NCBI GenBank assembly: GCA_017443515.1
Contig: JAFRXM010000054.1
Coordinates: forward strand, 29,866 to 93,865
DNA length: 64,000 bases
From: Bacillota bacterium
GTDB taxonomy: Bacteria > Bacillota > Clostridia > Peptostreptococcales > Anaerovoracaceae
Direction: 5' to 3'
The translations under genes and the position numbers were made by a program. Under the pieces are notes generated by a model. It searched no databases, was not told the origin of the DNA, and saw only the letters and a program-made list of their open reading frames with translations. Shown one piece after another: positions 48,569 to 57,424 of this stretch. Within the stretch, counting starts at the first letter, position 1. Each line of letters opens with the position of its first letter.

Positions 48569-50152
48569 ATGTGTTCGATAATAGGATACTGCAGGGCGGA
48601 CGTGCCGCCCGAAAAGATACAGGAAAGCCTGGACAGGACCGCATCCAGAGGGCCAGACGGAAGCCGGGTGATAGACACCGGCAAAGGCTTTATGGGCTTT
48701 CGCAGACTTTCGATAATGGGCCTTACTCCTTCCGGAATGCAGCCTTTTGAGCTGGACGGAAGCTACGTGGTCTGCAACGGAGAGCTCTACGGATTTGAAA
48801 AGCTGCGGGAGGATCTCAAACAAAAAGGCTACACCTTCAAAAGCGACAGCGACTGCGAGATAATTCTCCCCATGTTCCGCGAGTACGGCACGGACATGTT
48901 CTCCATGCTGGACGCGGAATTCGCCTGCGTGATCTACGACGGAGAAAGCGGAGAGTTCATCGCCGCGCGCGACCCCATAGGCATACGCCCTCTCTACTAC
49001 GGGTACGATGAAGGCGGCGCTGCCATCTTTGCCAGCGAAGCAAAGAACCTTGTGGGACTTACGGAAAAGATAATGCCCTTCCCTCCCGGACACTACTATA
49101 AAAGCGGCAGTTTTTACCGCTATGCGGATATGACGCAGGTAGATGAAGTCTGCAGGGACGATCTTAAGACCGCCTGCAGAAACATACGAGAAAAGCTGAT
49201 CGCAGGAGTAAAAAAGCGCCTTATCTCAGACGCGAAGGTAGGATTCCTGCTCTCAGGAGGGCTGGATTCCTCCCTGGTCTGCGCAATTGCGGCAAGGGAG
49301 AGCAGCAATCCCATCAAGACCTTTGCCATAGGCATGAGCGGGGACGCCATAGACCTGAAATACGCAAAACAGGTCGCAGACTTCATCGGTGCCGACCACA
49401 CGGAAGTATACATGACGCCGGAAGAGGTCATCGGTACGCTGGAAGAACTCATAGCGCTTCTTGGCACCTACGACATCACCACGATACGTGCCAGCATGGG
49501 CATGTATCTGGTGTGCAAGGCCGTGCACGAGCTTACTGACATCAGGGTGATACTTACCGGAGAGATCTCCGATGAACTCTTCGGATACAAATACACGGAC
49601 TTCGCGCCTTCCGCAAAGGAGTTCCAGAAAGAAGCTGAAAAGCGCATACGGGAGATACACATGTACGACGTGCTCCGCGCGGATCGCTGCATCTCCGTAA
49701 ACTCGCTTGAGGCGCGCGTACCCTTCGGAGATCTGGACTTCGTAAAATATGTGATGAGTCTGGATCCGGAGATAAAGATAAATAAGTATAGCAAAGGAAA
49801 ATACCTGCTGCGTCACGCCTTCGAGGGTCTGGGTTATCTTCCGGACAACATACTCTGGCGCGAAAAAGCAGCCTTTTCCGATGCCGTAGGACATTCCATG
49901 GTGGACTATCTTAAGGAATACGCGGAGAGCCTTTATTCGGAGGACGAGTTTATCTACAAGGCAAACAGGTTTTCACACTGCAGGCCTTTTACAAAAGAAT
50001 CGCTGCTTTACCGGGAGGTATTCGAAAAATACTACCCCGGCCAGTCGGAGATGATAGCGGACTTCTGGATGCCAAACAAGGAATGGGACGGATGCGATGT
50101 AAACGATCCATCTGCGAGAGTGCTTTCGAACTACGGGGAGAGCGGGCAATGA
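48569..50152 (+). CDS. asnB: Asparagine synthase, glutamine-hydrolysing (AsnB-type)
   Basis: This 527-residue protein has N-terminal Cys2 (MCSIIGYCR), glutaminase motifs RTASRGPDGSRV and VVCNGELYGF, then the synthetase ATP-pyrophosphatase loop GFLLSGGLDSSLV and GEISDELFGYKYTD. It converts aspartate and glutamine to asparagine. It starts one base after the purF stop. Confidence 0.93.
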   Translation: MCSIIGYCRADVPPEKIQESLDRTASRGPDGSRVIDTGKGFMGFRRLSIMGLTPSGMQPFELDGSYVVCNGELYGFEKLREDLKQKGYTFKSDSDCEIILPMFREYGTDMFSMLDAEFACVIYDGESGEFIAARDPIGIRPLYYGYDEGGAAIFASEAKNLVGLTEKIMPFPPGHYYKSGSFYRYADMTQVDEVCRDDLKTACRNIREKLIAGVKKRLISDAKVGFLLSGGLDSSLVCAIAARESSNPIKTFAIGMSGDAIDLKYAKQVADFIGADHTEVYMTPEEVIGTLEELIALLGTYDITTIRASMGMYLVCKAVHELTDIRVILTGEISDELFGYKYTDFAPSAKEFQKEAEKRIREIHMYDVLRADRCISVNSLEARVPFGDLDFVKYVMSLDPEIKINKYSKGKYLLRHAFEGLGYLPDNILWREKAAFSDAVGHSMVDYLKEYAESLYSEDEFIYKANRFSHCRPFTKESLLYREVFEKYYPGQSEMIADFWMPNKEWDGCDVNDPSARVLSNYGESGQ

Positions 50153-50940
50153 AATTCACTAAAATGCAGGGGCTTGGAAATGACTACTTATACATTTACG
50201 GAGAGGTTCCACCTGATATAGAGGCCCTTTCAAAGAGGCTGTCAGACAGGCATTTCGGCGCAGGATCCGACGGGATGATATACATCTCCCCTTCCGGCTC
50301 CGCGGATTTTAAGATGCGCATATTCAACGCGGACGGAAGCGAAGCAAGGATGTGTGGTAACGGTATACGCTGCGTTGGAAAGTACGTTTACGACAAGGGC
50401 TATACCGACAAGACTCACCTGACCATAGAAACTCTGTCCGGAATAAAGACTTTAGATTTGGACCTTCGCTGCGGCAAGGTAAAGTCGGTATCGGTTGAAA
50501 TGGGGCAGGCCGATGTGAGCGATGACATAAAGATCCCGATCGGAGAAGACACAGTGGTCTGCACCCCGGTGAATGTCGGCAATCCACACGCGGTGATCTT
50601 TATATCGGATATGGATAAGGCGCCAGTGGCAGATCTGGGACCTCAGCTCGAAAAGCACAGTCTTTTTCCCGGCGGCATCAATGTGGAATTCGTTCAGGTG
50701 ATCTCTGATCATAAGATCCGCATGCGGGTCTGGGAGCGGGGCAGCGGTATAACCATGGCCTGCGGGACCGGTGCCTGTGCATCGGCTGCAGCAGCAGTAA
50801 GAAAAGGCTTTTGCAATTCCGGCGAACCGATAAGCGTAGTTTTGGACGGCGGCGAACTCAGGATAACCGTAGCCCCGGACAACTGTATCAGCATGCGAGG
50901 CCCTGCAGAATTCGTCTACGAAGGTGAGGTGCCAGAATGA
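50149..50940 (+). CDS. dapF: Diaminopimelate epimerase DapF
   Basis: This 263-residue protein has MKFTKMQGLGNDYLYI, the two catalytic Cys in ARMCGNGIRCVGKYVY and TMACGTGACASAAAAV, and GNPHAVIF. It interconverts LL- and meso-diaminopimelate for lysine and peptidoglycan. The start is fixed by the ATGA overlap with asnB; the same overlap joins it to dapL. Confidence 0.95.
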   Translation: MKFTKMQGLGNDYLYIYGEVPPDIEALSKRLSDRHFGAGSDGMIYISPSGSADFKMRIFNADGSEARMCGNGIRCVGKYVYDKGYTDKTHLTIETLSGIKTLDLDLRCGKVKSVSVEMGQADVSDDIKIPIGEDTVVCTPVNVGNPHAVIFISDMDKAPVADLGPQLEKHSLFPGGINVEFVQVISDHKIRMRVWERGSGITMACGTGACASAAAAVRKGFCNSGEPISVVLDGGELRITVAPDNCISMRGPAEFVYEGEVPE

Positions 50941-52148
50941 CTACTCCGAACATGCATTACATGGATCTGAAGAATTCCTATCTTTTCTTTCATATAGCCC
51001 AGAAAACCAAGGCTTTTCTGGAAGCTCACCCGGGAACTCACCTTTACCGCATGGGTATAGGTGATGTTTCTCTGCCTTTATGCGATGCCGTGATAAAAGC
51101 TCTCCACGAGGCTGTGGATGATCAGGCAGCAAAAGATACTTTCCACGGATATGTGCCCGAGCCCGGGCTGCCGGAGCTGCGCAGGACCATAGCGGAGCAC
51201 TACAGAAGCAGAGGCCTCGATCTTTCCGACGATGAAGTGTTCGTTTCCAGCGGTGCGAGCGATGAGCTTGGAGACATACTCGATCTTTTCGACAGATCGA
51301 GCAGCGCGCTTGTGATCGAGCCGGCTTATCCGGCTTATGTGGACGCCAATGTTATCGTGGGCAGAGAGATAGTCCACCTGGCATCCGGCCGGGATAACGG
51401 ATTTCTTCCGTCCCCGGACAACGACGCAAAAGCGGACATCATTTACATCTGTTCTCCGAACAACCCCACAGGAGCCGTATTCAGCAGGAAGCAGCTTCAG
51501 GAATGGGTCGACTTTGCTAACGCGAATTCTTCCGTGATACTGTTTGACGCTGCCTACGAAGCTTTCATCGAGGATGATGCTCTTCCCAGAAGCATCTTTG
51601 AAATCGAAGGCGCAAAGACCTGCGCCATAGAAATATGCTCTTTGTCGAAGACTGCAGGGTTTACCGGGACGCGTCTTGGATATACTGTCATCCCTAAAGA
51701 TCTTGTCAGAAAAGGACTGCGTTTCAACGACATGTGGGTACGCAACAGGACCACCAAGACCAACGGCGTATCTTACATCATCCAGAAAGGCGGAACTGCA
51801 GTCTTTACCGAAGAAGGACAGCGTCAGATCCGCGAAAACATCGAGTTCTATAAGGAAAACGCCCGGATACTTACAGGCGCCCTCGATAAACTTGGGATCT
51901 GGTACTGCGGCGGTAAAAACGCTCCGTACATATGGCTCCGCTGCCCGGACGGCATGAGTAGCTGGGAGTTTTTCGACTATCTTTTAAACGAGATCCAGGT
52001 GGTGGGTACTCCGGGAGAAGGCTTCGGCGCATGCGGAGAAGGCTATTTCAGGTTCTCTACTTTCGGAAGCCGGGAAGATACGATCGAAGCCGCAAAGAGA
52101 CTGGTCGATCTGTTGGGCCGGCACAACTGCTTTTCATCCGGCTCATAA
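50937..52148 (+). CDS. dapL: LL-diaminopimelate aminotransferase DapL
   Basis: This 403-residue PLP enzyme of fold type I has LYRMGIGDVSLPLCDAVIKA, FHGYVPEPGLPELRRTIAEH, IYICSPNNPTGAVFS, CSLSKTAGFTGTRLGYTVIP with the PLP Lys in SLSKTAGF, and FRFSTFGSRED. It converts tetrahydrodipicolinate to LL-diaminopimelate in one step, bypassing acylated intermediates, with glutamate as amino donor. With dapF it completes the route to meso-DAP. It is the last gene of the rightward nitrogen operon. I see no clear terminator in the 24 bases before the convergent gene. Confidence 0.93.
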   Translation: MTTPNMHYMDLKNSYLFFHIAQKTKAFLEAHPGTHLYRMGIGDVSLPLCDAVIKALHEAVDDQAAKDTFHGYVPEPGLPELRRTIAEHYRSRGLDLSDDEVFVSSGASDELGDILDLFDRSSSALVIEPAYPAYVDANVIVGREIVHLASGRDNGFLPSPDNDAKADIIYICSPNNPTGAVFSRKQLQEWVDFANANSSVILFDAAYEAFIEDDALPRSIFEIEGAKTCAIEICSLSKTAGFTGTRLGYTVIPKDLVRKGLRFNDMWVRNRTTKTNGVSYIIQKGGTAVFTEEGQRQIRENIEFYKENARILTGALDKLGIWYCGGKNAPYIWLRCPDGMSSWEFFDYLLNEIQVVGTPGEGFGACGEGYFRFSTFGSREDTIEAAKRLVDLLGRHNCFSSGS

Positions 52149-52172
52149 ACAGTGGATCATAAATTGTCACTC

Positions 52173-53045
52173 CTAAACCGTATCGTGCGTGTACCACGTA
52201 GGAATAGTATTTGTCATGTTGTCATACCAGGCCAGCACATCCTCTGCCTGGTCCAGCATCGTTTTTACTTCAGATTTCCCGTAAGGGATAGCCCAGTAGA
52301 CCGATGAAAGCGTATTGCTTGAGATATATAAAGCAAGCAGTTTCCAGAATTCTGCCGGAACATCGCTGCAGAAATAGCCATCCACTATACCGGAAGCAAA
52401 GAGAGCGGATCGCTGGGCGCACCAGACGATCCTGTTGAACTCCTCCCACGGATCCCCGTAATCGTTTCTGTTGAAATCGATGATGTAAAGCTTTCCGTTG
52501 CGGTCGACCAGCATGTTCCCGATATGATAGTCACCGTGCTGATAGGTCTGAGGCCTTCCGTTCAATAAATGCCGGTTTGCATTTATGTAATCGATGAATG
52601 CCTGCCCTTTGGGGTATTTGATCGGACATTCACTGTAATTTCTGATCTTGGTGTCGATCTTCCGGTTAAACCTGGCAGCCCAGTCTTCCTGAGAGTCCGG
52701 CGCGGGAATGGAATGTATCCTGCGCAGTATCTGACCCGCCTCAAAGCCATAGTCATACTGCTTTTCGGATGAAAGAAGCGGGATCAGGTCTTCGGCGCTT
52801 TCTCCGTCGATCCAGCTCTGGATGGAGTATACGCCCTCATCGCAAGTCCCGAATTCAACGGGCAGACACATCGGTACACCAAGGGAAGCAACGCGCTGCA
52901 TCATCACGAATTCAGCCTGCTTTGCATCATATTGCGCAATATCAGAAACACGGAGAAGAAACCGCTTCCCCTTCTCATCGGTGATACAATACTTTTTATC
53001 TGCTGACCAGCCTTTGAGTATTGGTTTTCTGTTTACGATATTCAA
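52173..53045 (-). CDS. APH-family (aminoglycoside phosphotransferase/choline kinase-like) kinase
   Basis: This 290-residue protein has the kinase core of the APH family: QTYQHGDYHIGNMLVD with the catalytic Asp in HGD, YIIDFNRNDYGDPWEEFNR with the metal-binding Asp in IDF, and N-terminal FLLRVSDIAQYDAKQAE with the ATP-contacting Lys absent or replaced (RVSD). Members phosphorylate aminoglycosides or small metabolites. It lies 22 bases downstream of the lipase-like gene on the same strand. The substrate is unknown. Confidence 0.82.
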   Translation of the reverse strand: MNIVNRKPILKGWSADKKYCITDEKGKRFLLRVSDIAQYDAKQAEFVMMQRVASLGVPMCLPVEFGTCDEGVYSIQSWIDGESAEDLIPLLSSEKQYDYGFEAGQILRRIHSIPAPDSQEDWAARFNRKIDTKIRNYSECPIKYPKGQAFIDYINANRHLLNGRPQTYQHGDYHIGNMLVDRNGKLYIIDFNRNDYGDPWEEFNRIVWCAQRSALFASGIVDGYFCSDVPAEFWKLLALYISSNTLSSVYWAIPYGKSEVKTMLDQAEDVLAWYDNMTNTIPTWYTHDTV

Positions 53046-53066
53046 AGCTACCTCCGGATATCACCG

Positions 53067-54887
53067 TCAGCGGCCCGTGAAGGTATAGGTGCTGCCGTCC
53101 GGGCTTACTGTGTACGCACAGTCCGTATACTGCAGCTGCGATGGGTCGAAGACCTTGATGCTTACCTTATCCGACGAGGAGATAAGAGTATACTCCGTGC
53201 CGCAGGGAAGGTATACCTTAAGCATCCTGTGGCGTCCGTAGGGAACACAGGAATCTGTCTGCACAGGCTTTCCGTTCTCAAACCTGGCGAGCACGGTGTC
53301 TCCGGCGCTTACCGTAGCGTTTGCCAATGTATCATGTATCTCAACGCAGATGTATCTTCCAGTCATGTCGTAATCCGCCGGATCTTTGGTATACATGGGA
53401 TCCAGAGATCTTAAGAAAGCAAGCGTAAGCTCCGGCCTGTGCGCCTGAGCCACGCCTTTCATGTTGCTCTCGGAGATGAACGGTATTATCATGGCAAATT
53501 CGAAGTCGTGGGCTAAAGATCTTGTAATGCTGACCAGCAGTCCGTTGACCGCGTGTTCCACTTCTGCCGCTTTGATGTCCACGTTCAGCATCTCCAGCGC
53601 TTTCATAAGGACTATCTTAAAGTCCACGGCGAATTTGGCCTGGTTGTGCAGGATGTCATCCAGCAGAAGGTCCGTGGACGAAGTGATGATCGCGTTCTTT
53701 GCAACGGAAATGCCCAGATCTATAAGAGACGCGGAGGGACTTCCCGTGGAGTAAATGTACCGGAAGATCTCCCTCATACCTGCCTGCATGTCCTGTGTGT
53801 ATTTTTCCCTGCTCTCTATGCCGTACGTGGTGATGTGCGACAGAAGGTCGTCCAGATATATGCCCTGGCTCCAGTTGTAATACTCCTGGCTGGGGGATAT
53901 CTTCTTACCGCTGAAGCGCTTCATTTCAAAGGATCCTACGGAGTAGCCGCCCAGCGCTTCGGAGTTTTCGAAGGAATTGAAGAACTTTTCCATCTTGCGG
54001 ATGTTCTCTTCGTAGTTCAGATCGTTCCTGTTGTCAAACAGGTACTTGTCCACGCCGAACCTTGTGAATTCAAGCTCCTTCATGGCCACCTTGGGGACCA
54101 CGTCGTTGCTGTTGATTATGCAGAATATGTTGCTGAATATCTCTGACTTCGGGTAGAGGGCATCGTCGTAATATACACCCTGCGGAGCCTCGAAACAGTA
54201 GGCGTATACGTGCTTTTTGGAGAGATTAAGCCCGCTGCCGAGCATAGCTTCGCCCTTGCTTATAGCTTCGTCAATCCTGCCGGCGGAGATGTTGCATACC
54301 GCGCCGCCTCTGGAATAACCCACCATCCACAGGCTTATGTCTCCTTTCAGACCGATATCTGATATGTACTTCTTAAGGCTTTCCAGGAATATGGAACTTC
54401 CTTCGAAGAAGCCCTGGTGATACCGCCCTTCTATATCCGCGCCTATGGTAAAGTTGGAGGCCCACTCGGATTCGTAGTTGCCGCCCCTTATACCGCAGAC
54501 TATCATCTCCCTGCCGTTTATGGTCTTATGACCGAAAACGCAGCCCAGGGAGTCCGTTCCGGGCTTTTCCTTAAAGAAATCGTTAGGTACGATGTCCTTA
54601 AAGCCGAGTTTTGTAAGAAGATCCTTCGCGTTCCTGCTTCTGTTGGCATAATCCTTCTCTTCGATGGACGCAAAAGAAGCCATTGCTAAAGAAAGCGATG
54701 CCGTGGCAAGGCTGGGATCGTAGACGTCCGCGTCGTGGTCGAACAGCGAGTCTTTATAGTACATCTCTGAGGAATAGTCGGAAGTTCCGGACTGGTATTT
54801 GAAAGTATACCGCGCCCGCCCGCCTTCGCAGGACGTTAGCGTCAATATGATGGCAAGAGCCAGTATCAGGGAGATGATCTTTTTCAT
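53067..54887 (-). CDS. Lipase-like (alpha/beta-hydrolase) lipoprotein
   Basis: This 606-residue protein has a lipoprotein signal with lipobox LTSC (residue 19). An alpha/beta-hydrolase domain of lipase class 3 type follows: GDISLWMVGYSRGGAVCNI contains the GxSxG nucleophile near residue 192, and MIVCGIRGGNYESEWASNF resembles the oxyanion region. A C-terminal part of about 120 residues is beta-rich (ICVEIHDTLANATVSAGDTV). It should act on the outer face of the membrane. Its ATG overlaps the stop of the HTH membrane protein gene (ATGA), so the two are co-translated. Confidence 0.78.
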   Translation of the reverse strand: MKKIISLILALAIILTLTSCEGGRARYTFKYQSGTSDYSSEMYYKDSLFDHDADVYDPSLATASLSLAMASFASIEEKDYANRSRNAKDLLTKLGFKDIVPNDFFKEKPGTDSLGCVFGHKTINGREMIVCGIRGGNYESEWASNFTIGADIEGRYHQGFFEGSSIFLESLKKYISDIGLKGDISLWMVGYSRGGAVCNISAGRIDEAISKGEAMLGSGLNLSKKHVYAYCFEAPQGVYYDDALYPKSEIFSNIFCIINSNDVVPKVAMKELEFTRFGVDKYLFDNRNDLNYEENIRKMEKFFNSFENSEALGGYSVGSFEMKRFSGKKISPSQEYYNWSQGIYLDDLLSHITTYGIESREKYTQDMQAGMREIFRYIYSTGSPSASLIDLGISVAKNAIITSSTDLLLDDILHNQAKFAVDFKIVLMKALEMLNVDIKAAEVEHAVNGLLVSITRSLAHDFEFAMIIPFISESNMKGVAQAHRPELTLAFLRSLDPMYTKDPADYDMTGRYICVEIHDTLANATVSAGDTVLARFENGKPVQTDSCVPYGRHRMLKVYLPCGTEYTLISSSDKVSIKVFDPSQLQYTDCAYTVSPDGSTYTFTGR

Positions 54888-56857
54888 ATTATTATACCTG
54901 CGTCCGAAAGGAAGAATACGCTTACGATGCCCGTCAGCGTCAGGATATACACTATGAGGGTTATGTAGTCCACTGCTTTGTTCCTCGGGCCGTTATGCGG
55001 GTGGTAGAACAAAAGCAGAGGTATCAGGAACAGTGTGTAATACGCGTGGCCGAAGCCCCACACCTTTCCGGAAGCGCTTCTGGACACAAGCAGATCAACA
55101 ACGGATATCACGACTATTATCGCGCAGACGAGCAGGTTCTTAAGGAACAGGAATCTGTTGCCGTTGAAGTAGTTTGCAGCCACCGCATCGCCGAACTTCT
55201 TCCTGTAGTGCATGCGCAGGAAGAACAGGCTGAACAGGTAGAACACGCACAGCATCGAGAACGATATGCGCTGCGATGCGAACAGATAGAAGAACCAGTC
55301 TGGCAGGTCCCAGCCGAACGGACCGTTAGCGCCGTTGAAGACTATGTACGTGACTATGATTATTATCACCGGTATCACGGACAACGAACGGAAGACCGTA
55401 AGCTTCTTTTTAGTGTTGATGAATTTAGGCGTAAAGAACAGCAGGAACATTATCAGGAAGTACATGGTAATGGTCCCGAAAACGTTGGGAAGTTTGTTCT
55501 CCACCAGCCGGAAGAGAAGCGAATCCGGGTTCATTATCCTGACCAGCCCCAGCTCCAGCCCGTACAATCCAAGGAACACGAAGCCGAAGGCGAATATGTT
55601 GCGTATGACTCTCTTGTCGTCTGTATAGAGGTCGAAGTCTATGAAGTAGTGCAGGAACATAGCCGCGTAGAACAGCAGCATCAGAAGATCATACTTTCCT
55701 TTTATGTCGTCGAGGCTCAGCCCCGCTCCTTCGGGAGCGAAAGCAAGAGTCAGGTAGATCGTAAAGCGCAGATTTGCTACAGCCAGCAGCACGATGCCTA
55801 AAAAGTGCAGCACGGACTCGGGAATAAATGGGAACATGCGTATGTCCGTAGCAGGCTTTGAACTGCCTGTTTCGTACAGTACCAGCTTGTTGCGGAAGTC
55901 CCTGCCCACACCCTTTTTCGTGCCGTAGACGAAGGAGAAAATAAGCGCGAACAGGCTAAGAAGTCCGAAAACTATCCCTGCGACATACCCCAGGCTGGGC
56001 ACTACGACCGCCTTCCCGTAAGCGACTTGTGCCTCGTACATGTCCGCCATCAGCCTTTTAGCCGGAACGTCGATGGATAATTCGCTGCTTATCAGCTTGT
56101 CGTAATCATCGAAGAATACCCCGACGTAATCTTCCACTGCCTTCTTGTATTTTGAAACGTCCGCCGCGGATATCAGACCGATCTTGGGAAGGTAACGGCA
56201 GATGGATTCCTTGTTTGTAGCCAGATCGACTATCCTTATTTCGTAGCTTGCTTCACCTTCCGTCACGGAAGATACGGTGATCGTACATCTGTAATCGTCG
56301 GTCCAGTAGACCGTGCGGTAATCTATGTTGCCCAGCATATGGGAATTGTATTCGCCGATAACCGCTGTAAACTTATCTTTTTCCGCAGAGTAGATCTCAG
56401 GCCTTACCCATGAGCCGGTGACGGAAAGGCCGGTCGCACCTTTTTCGATCAGGGTGTCGTTGAATTCCAGGAACTCGTCCGAATAGAATCTTCTGTTATC
56501 CGAATTGATGCTGCGGTAATTGAAAACGGACGCTATGAATATGCCAAGGAAGATCACGAAAAGCACGGCTGTTGCTATCCTGAAGCCCTTGGTTCCTATA
56601 AAATCGTAGAGCTTTGCGAATCTGCTCTTTTTTTCGGGTTTTTCTCCGGGGTAGGAATTTTCGTTGAGAGTATAGGGCTCGTAATCGGTCTTAAGCAGGC
56701 TGCTGATGCGCCCGACAAGCTCCTTGTCCGGCTTAATATAGCCGTTTTCGATAAGACGGTATTTGAACGTACTGATCTTAAGCTTTTCTGCAAAAGCCCT
56801 CATCTTAAGACCGCGCGCGGTCCTTTCGTGGTACAGGTACAGGTTGTAACTCTCCAT
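54884..56857 (-). CDS. Polytopic membrane protein with an N-terminal Xre-type helix-turn-helix
   Basis: This 657-residue protein has an N-terminal HTH of Xre type at about residues 5-60 (LYHERTARGLKMRAFAEKLK, ISTFKYRLIENGY). A first membrane segment follows (FRIATAVLFVIFLGIFIASV), then an outer domain of about 150 residues, then about nine more segments. A DNA-binding domain tethered to a multi-span protein suggests a membrane-bound transcription sensor. It shares a transcript with the lipase lipoprotein. I do not recognise the membrane part. Confidence 0.78.
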   Translation of the reverse strand: MESYNLYLYHERTARGLKMRAFAEKLKISTFKYRLIENGYIKPDKELVGRISSLLKTDYEPYTLNENSYPGEKPEKKSRFAKLYDFIGTKGFRIATAVLFVIFLGIFIASVFNYRSINSDNRRFYSDEFLEFNDTLIEKGATGLSVTGSWVRPEIYSAEKDKFTAVIGEYNSHMLGNIDYRTVYWTDDYRCTITVSSVTEGEASYEIRIVDLATNKESICRYLPKIGLISAADVSKYKKAVEDYVGVFFDDYDKLISSELSIDVPAKRLMADMYEAQVAYGKAVVVPSLGYVAGIVFGLLSLFALIFSFVYGTKKGVGRDFRNKLVLYETGSSKPATDIRMFPFIPESVLHFLGIVLLAVANLRFTIYLTLAFAPEGAGLSLDDIKGKYDLLMLLFYAAMFLHYFIDFDLYTDDKRVIRNIFAFGFVFLGLYGLELGLVRIMNPDSLLFRLVENKLPNVFGTITMYFLIMFLLFFTPKFINTKKKLTVFRSLSVIPVIIIIVTYIVFNGANGPFGWDLPDWFFYLFASQRISFSMLCVFYLFSLFFLRMHYRKKFGDAVAANYFNGNRFLFLKNLLVCAIIVVISVVDLLVSRSASGKVWGFGHAYYTLFLIPLLLFYHPHNGPRNKAVDYITLIVYILTLTGIVSVFFLSDAGIII

Positions 56858-56943
56858 TAGACAGAGCCTCTTCGGTAATCAGGTGACGGTAAAAATGATT
56901 TAACTGGTATTATACCACAACACCCCGCAGTAGTCGAAAAATA

Positions 56944-57420
56944 CTATTGGCTGTTTTTGAGCCGCTCCCATGCGTCGCGGTATTGCTGGCCTACCTTGTA
57001 CTTATTGCCAAACAGCGCTTCCATTTTGTCGAGGAGCTTTCCTTTGTCCAGACTCACGTAGCTTGATTTCGGATCTGTGTAAGGTTTGATGACGATCCTG
57101 TCATCGGAAAGCTTATACCATGGAAGGATCTCCTTAATTTGCTTCTCGGACATCCATTTCGCGCCGACGCGTTTCCTCTCCTCATCGACAGTCTTGTCAT
57201 TTTGCGGGAGAACAGTGCATTTATATTCATTCTCGCCGGTCTCACAGACCACAAGATAAAGTCCGTTGGATGTATCTATGGCCTTCCACCAGTCTTCATC
57301 GTTTATTACCTGCTGCCCGGCGTTTGTATCCGGAGCAGAATTATTGGAACCTCCGGGGTTCGACGCGCATCCGCAAAGTATCAGCGCCATAAACAAAAAC
57401 ATAATGATCAGTTTTCGCAT
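56944..57420 (-). CDS. Small lipoprotein of unknown function
   Basis: This 158-residue protein has lipobox LCGC near residue 18 and a short Asn/Ser linker. A domain with DEDWWKAIDTSNGLYLVVCE, GAKWMSEKQIKEILPWYKLS and DRIVIKPYTD follows. I know no family. It starts 4 bases after the CARF-like/HEPN gene, so the two are probably co-transcribed. A surface lipoprotein coupled to a cytoplasmic nucleotide-sensor-like RNase is unusual. Confidence 0.75.
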   Translation of the reverse strand: MRKLIIMFLFMALILCGCASNPGGSNNSAPDTNAGQQVINDEDWWKAIDTSNGLYLVVCETGENEYKCTVLPQNDKTVDEERKRVGAKWMSEKQIKEILPWYKLSDDRIVIKPYTDPKSSYVSLDKGKLLDKMEALFGNKYKVGQQYRDAWERLKNSQ

Positions 57421-57424
57421 GATA

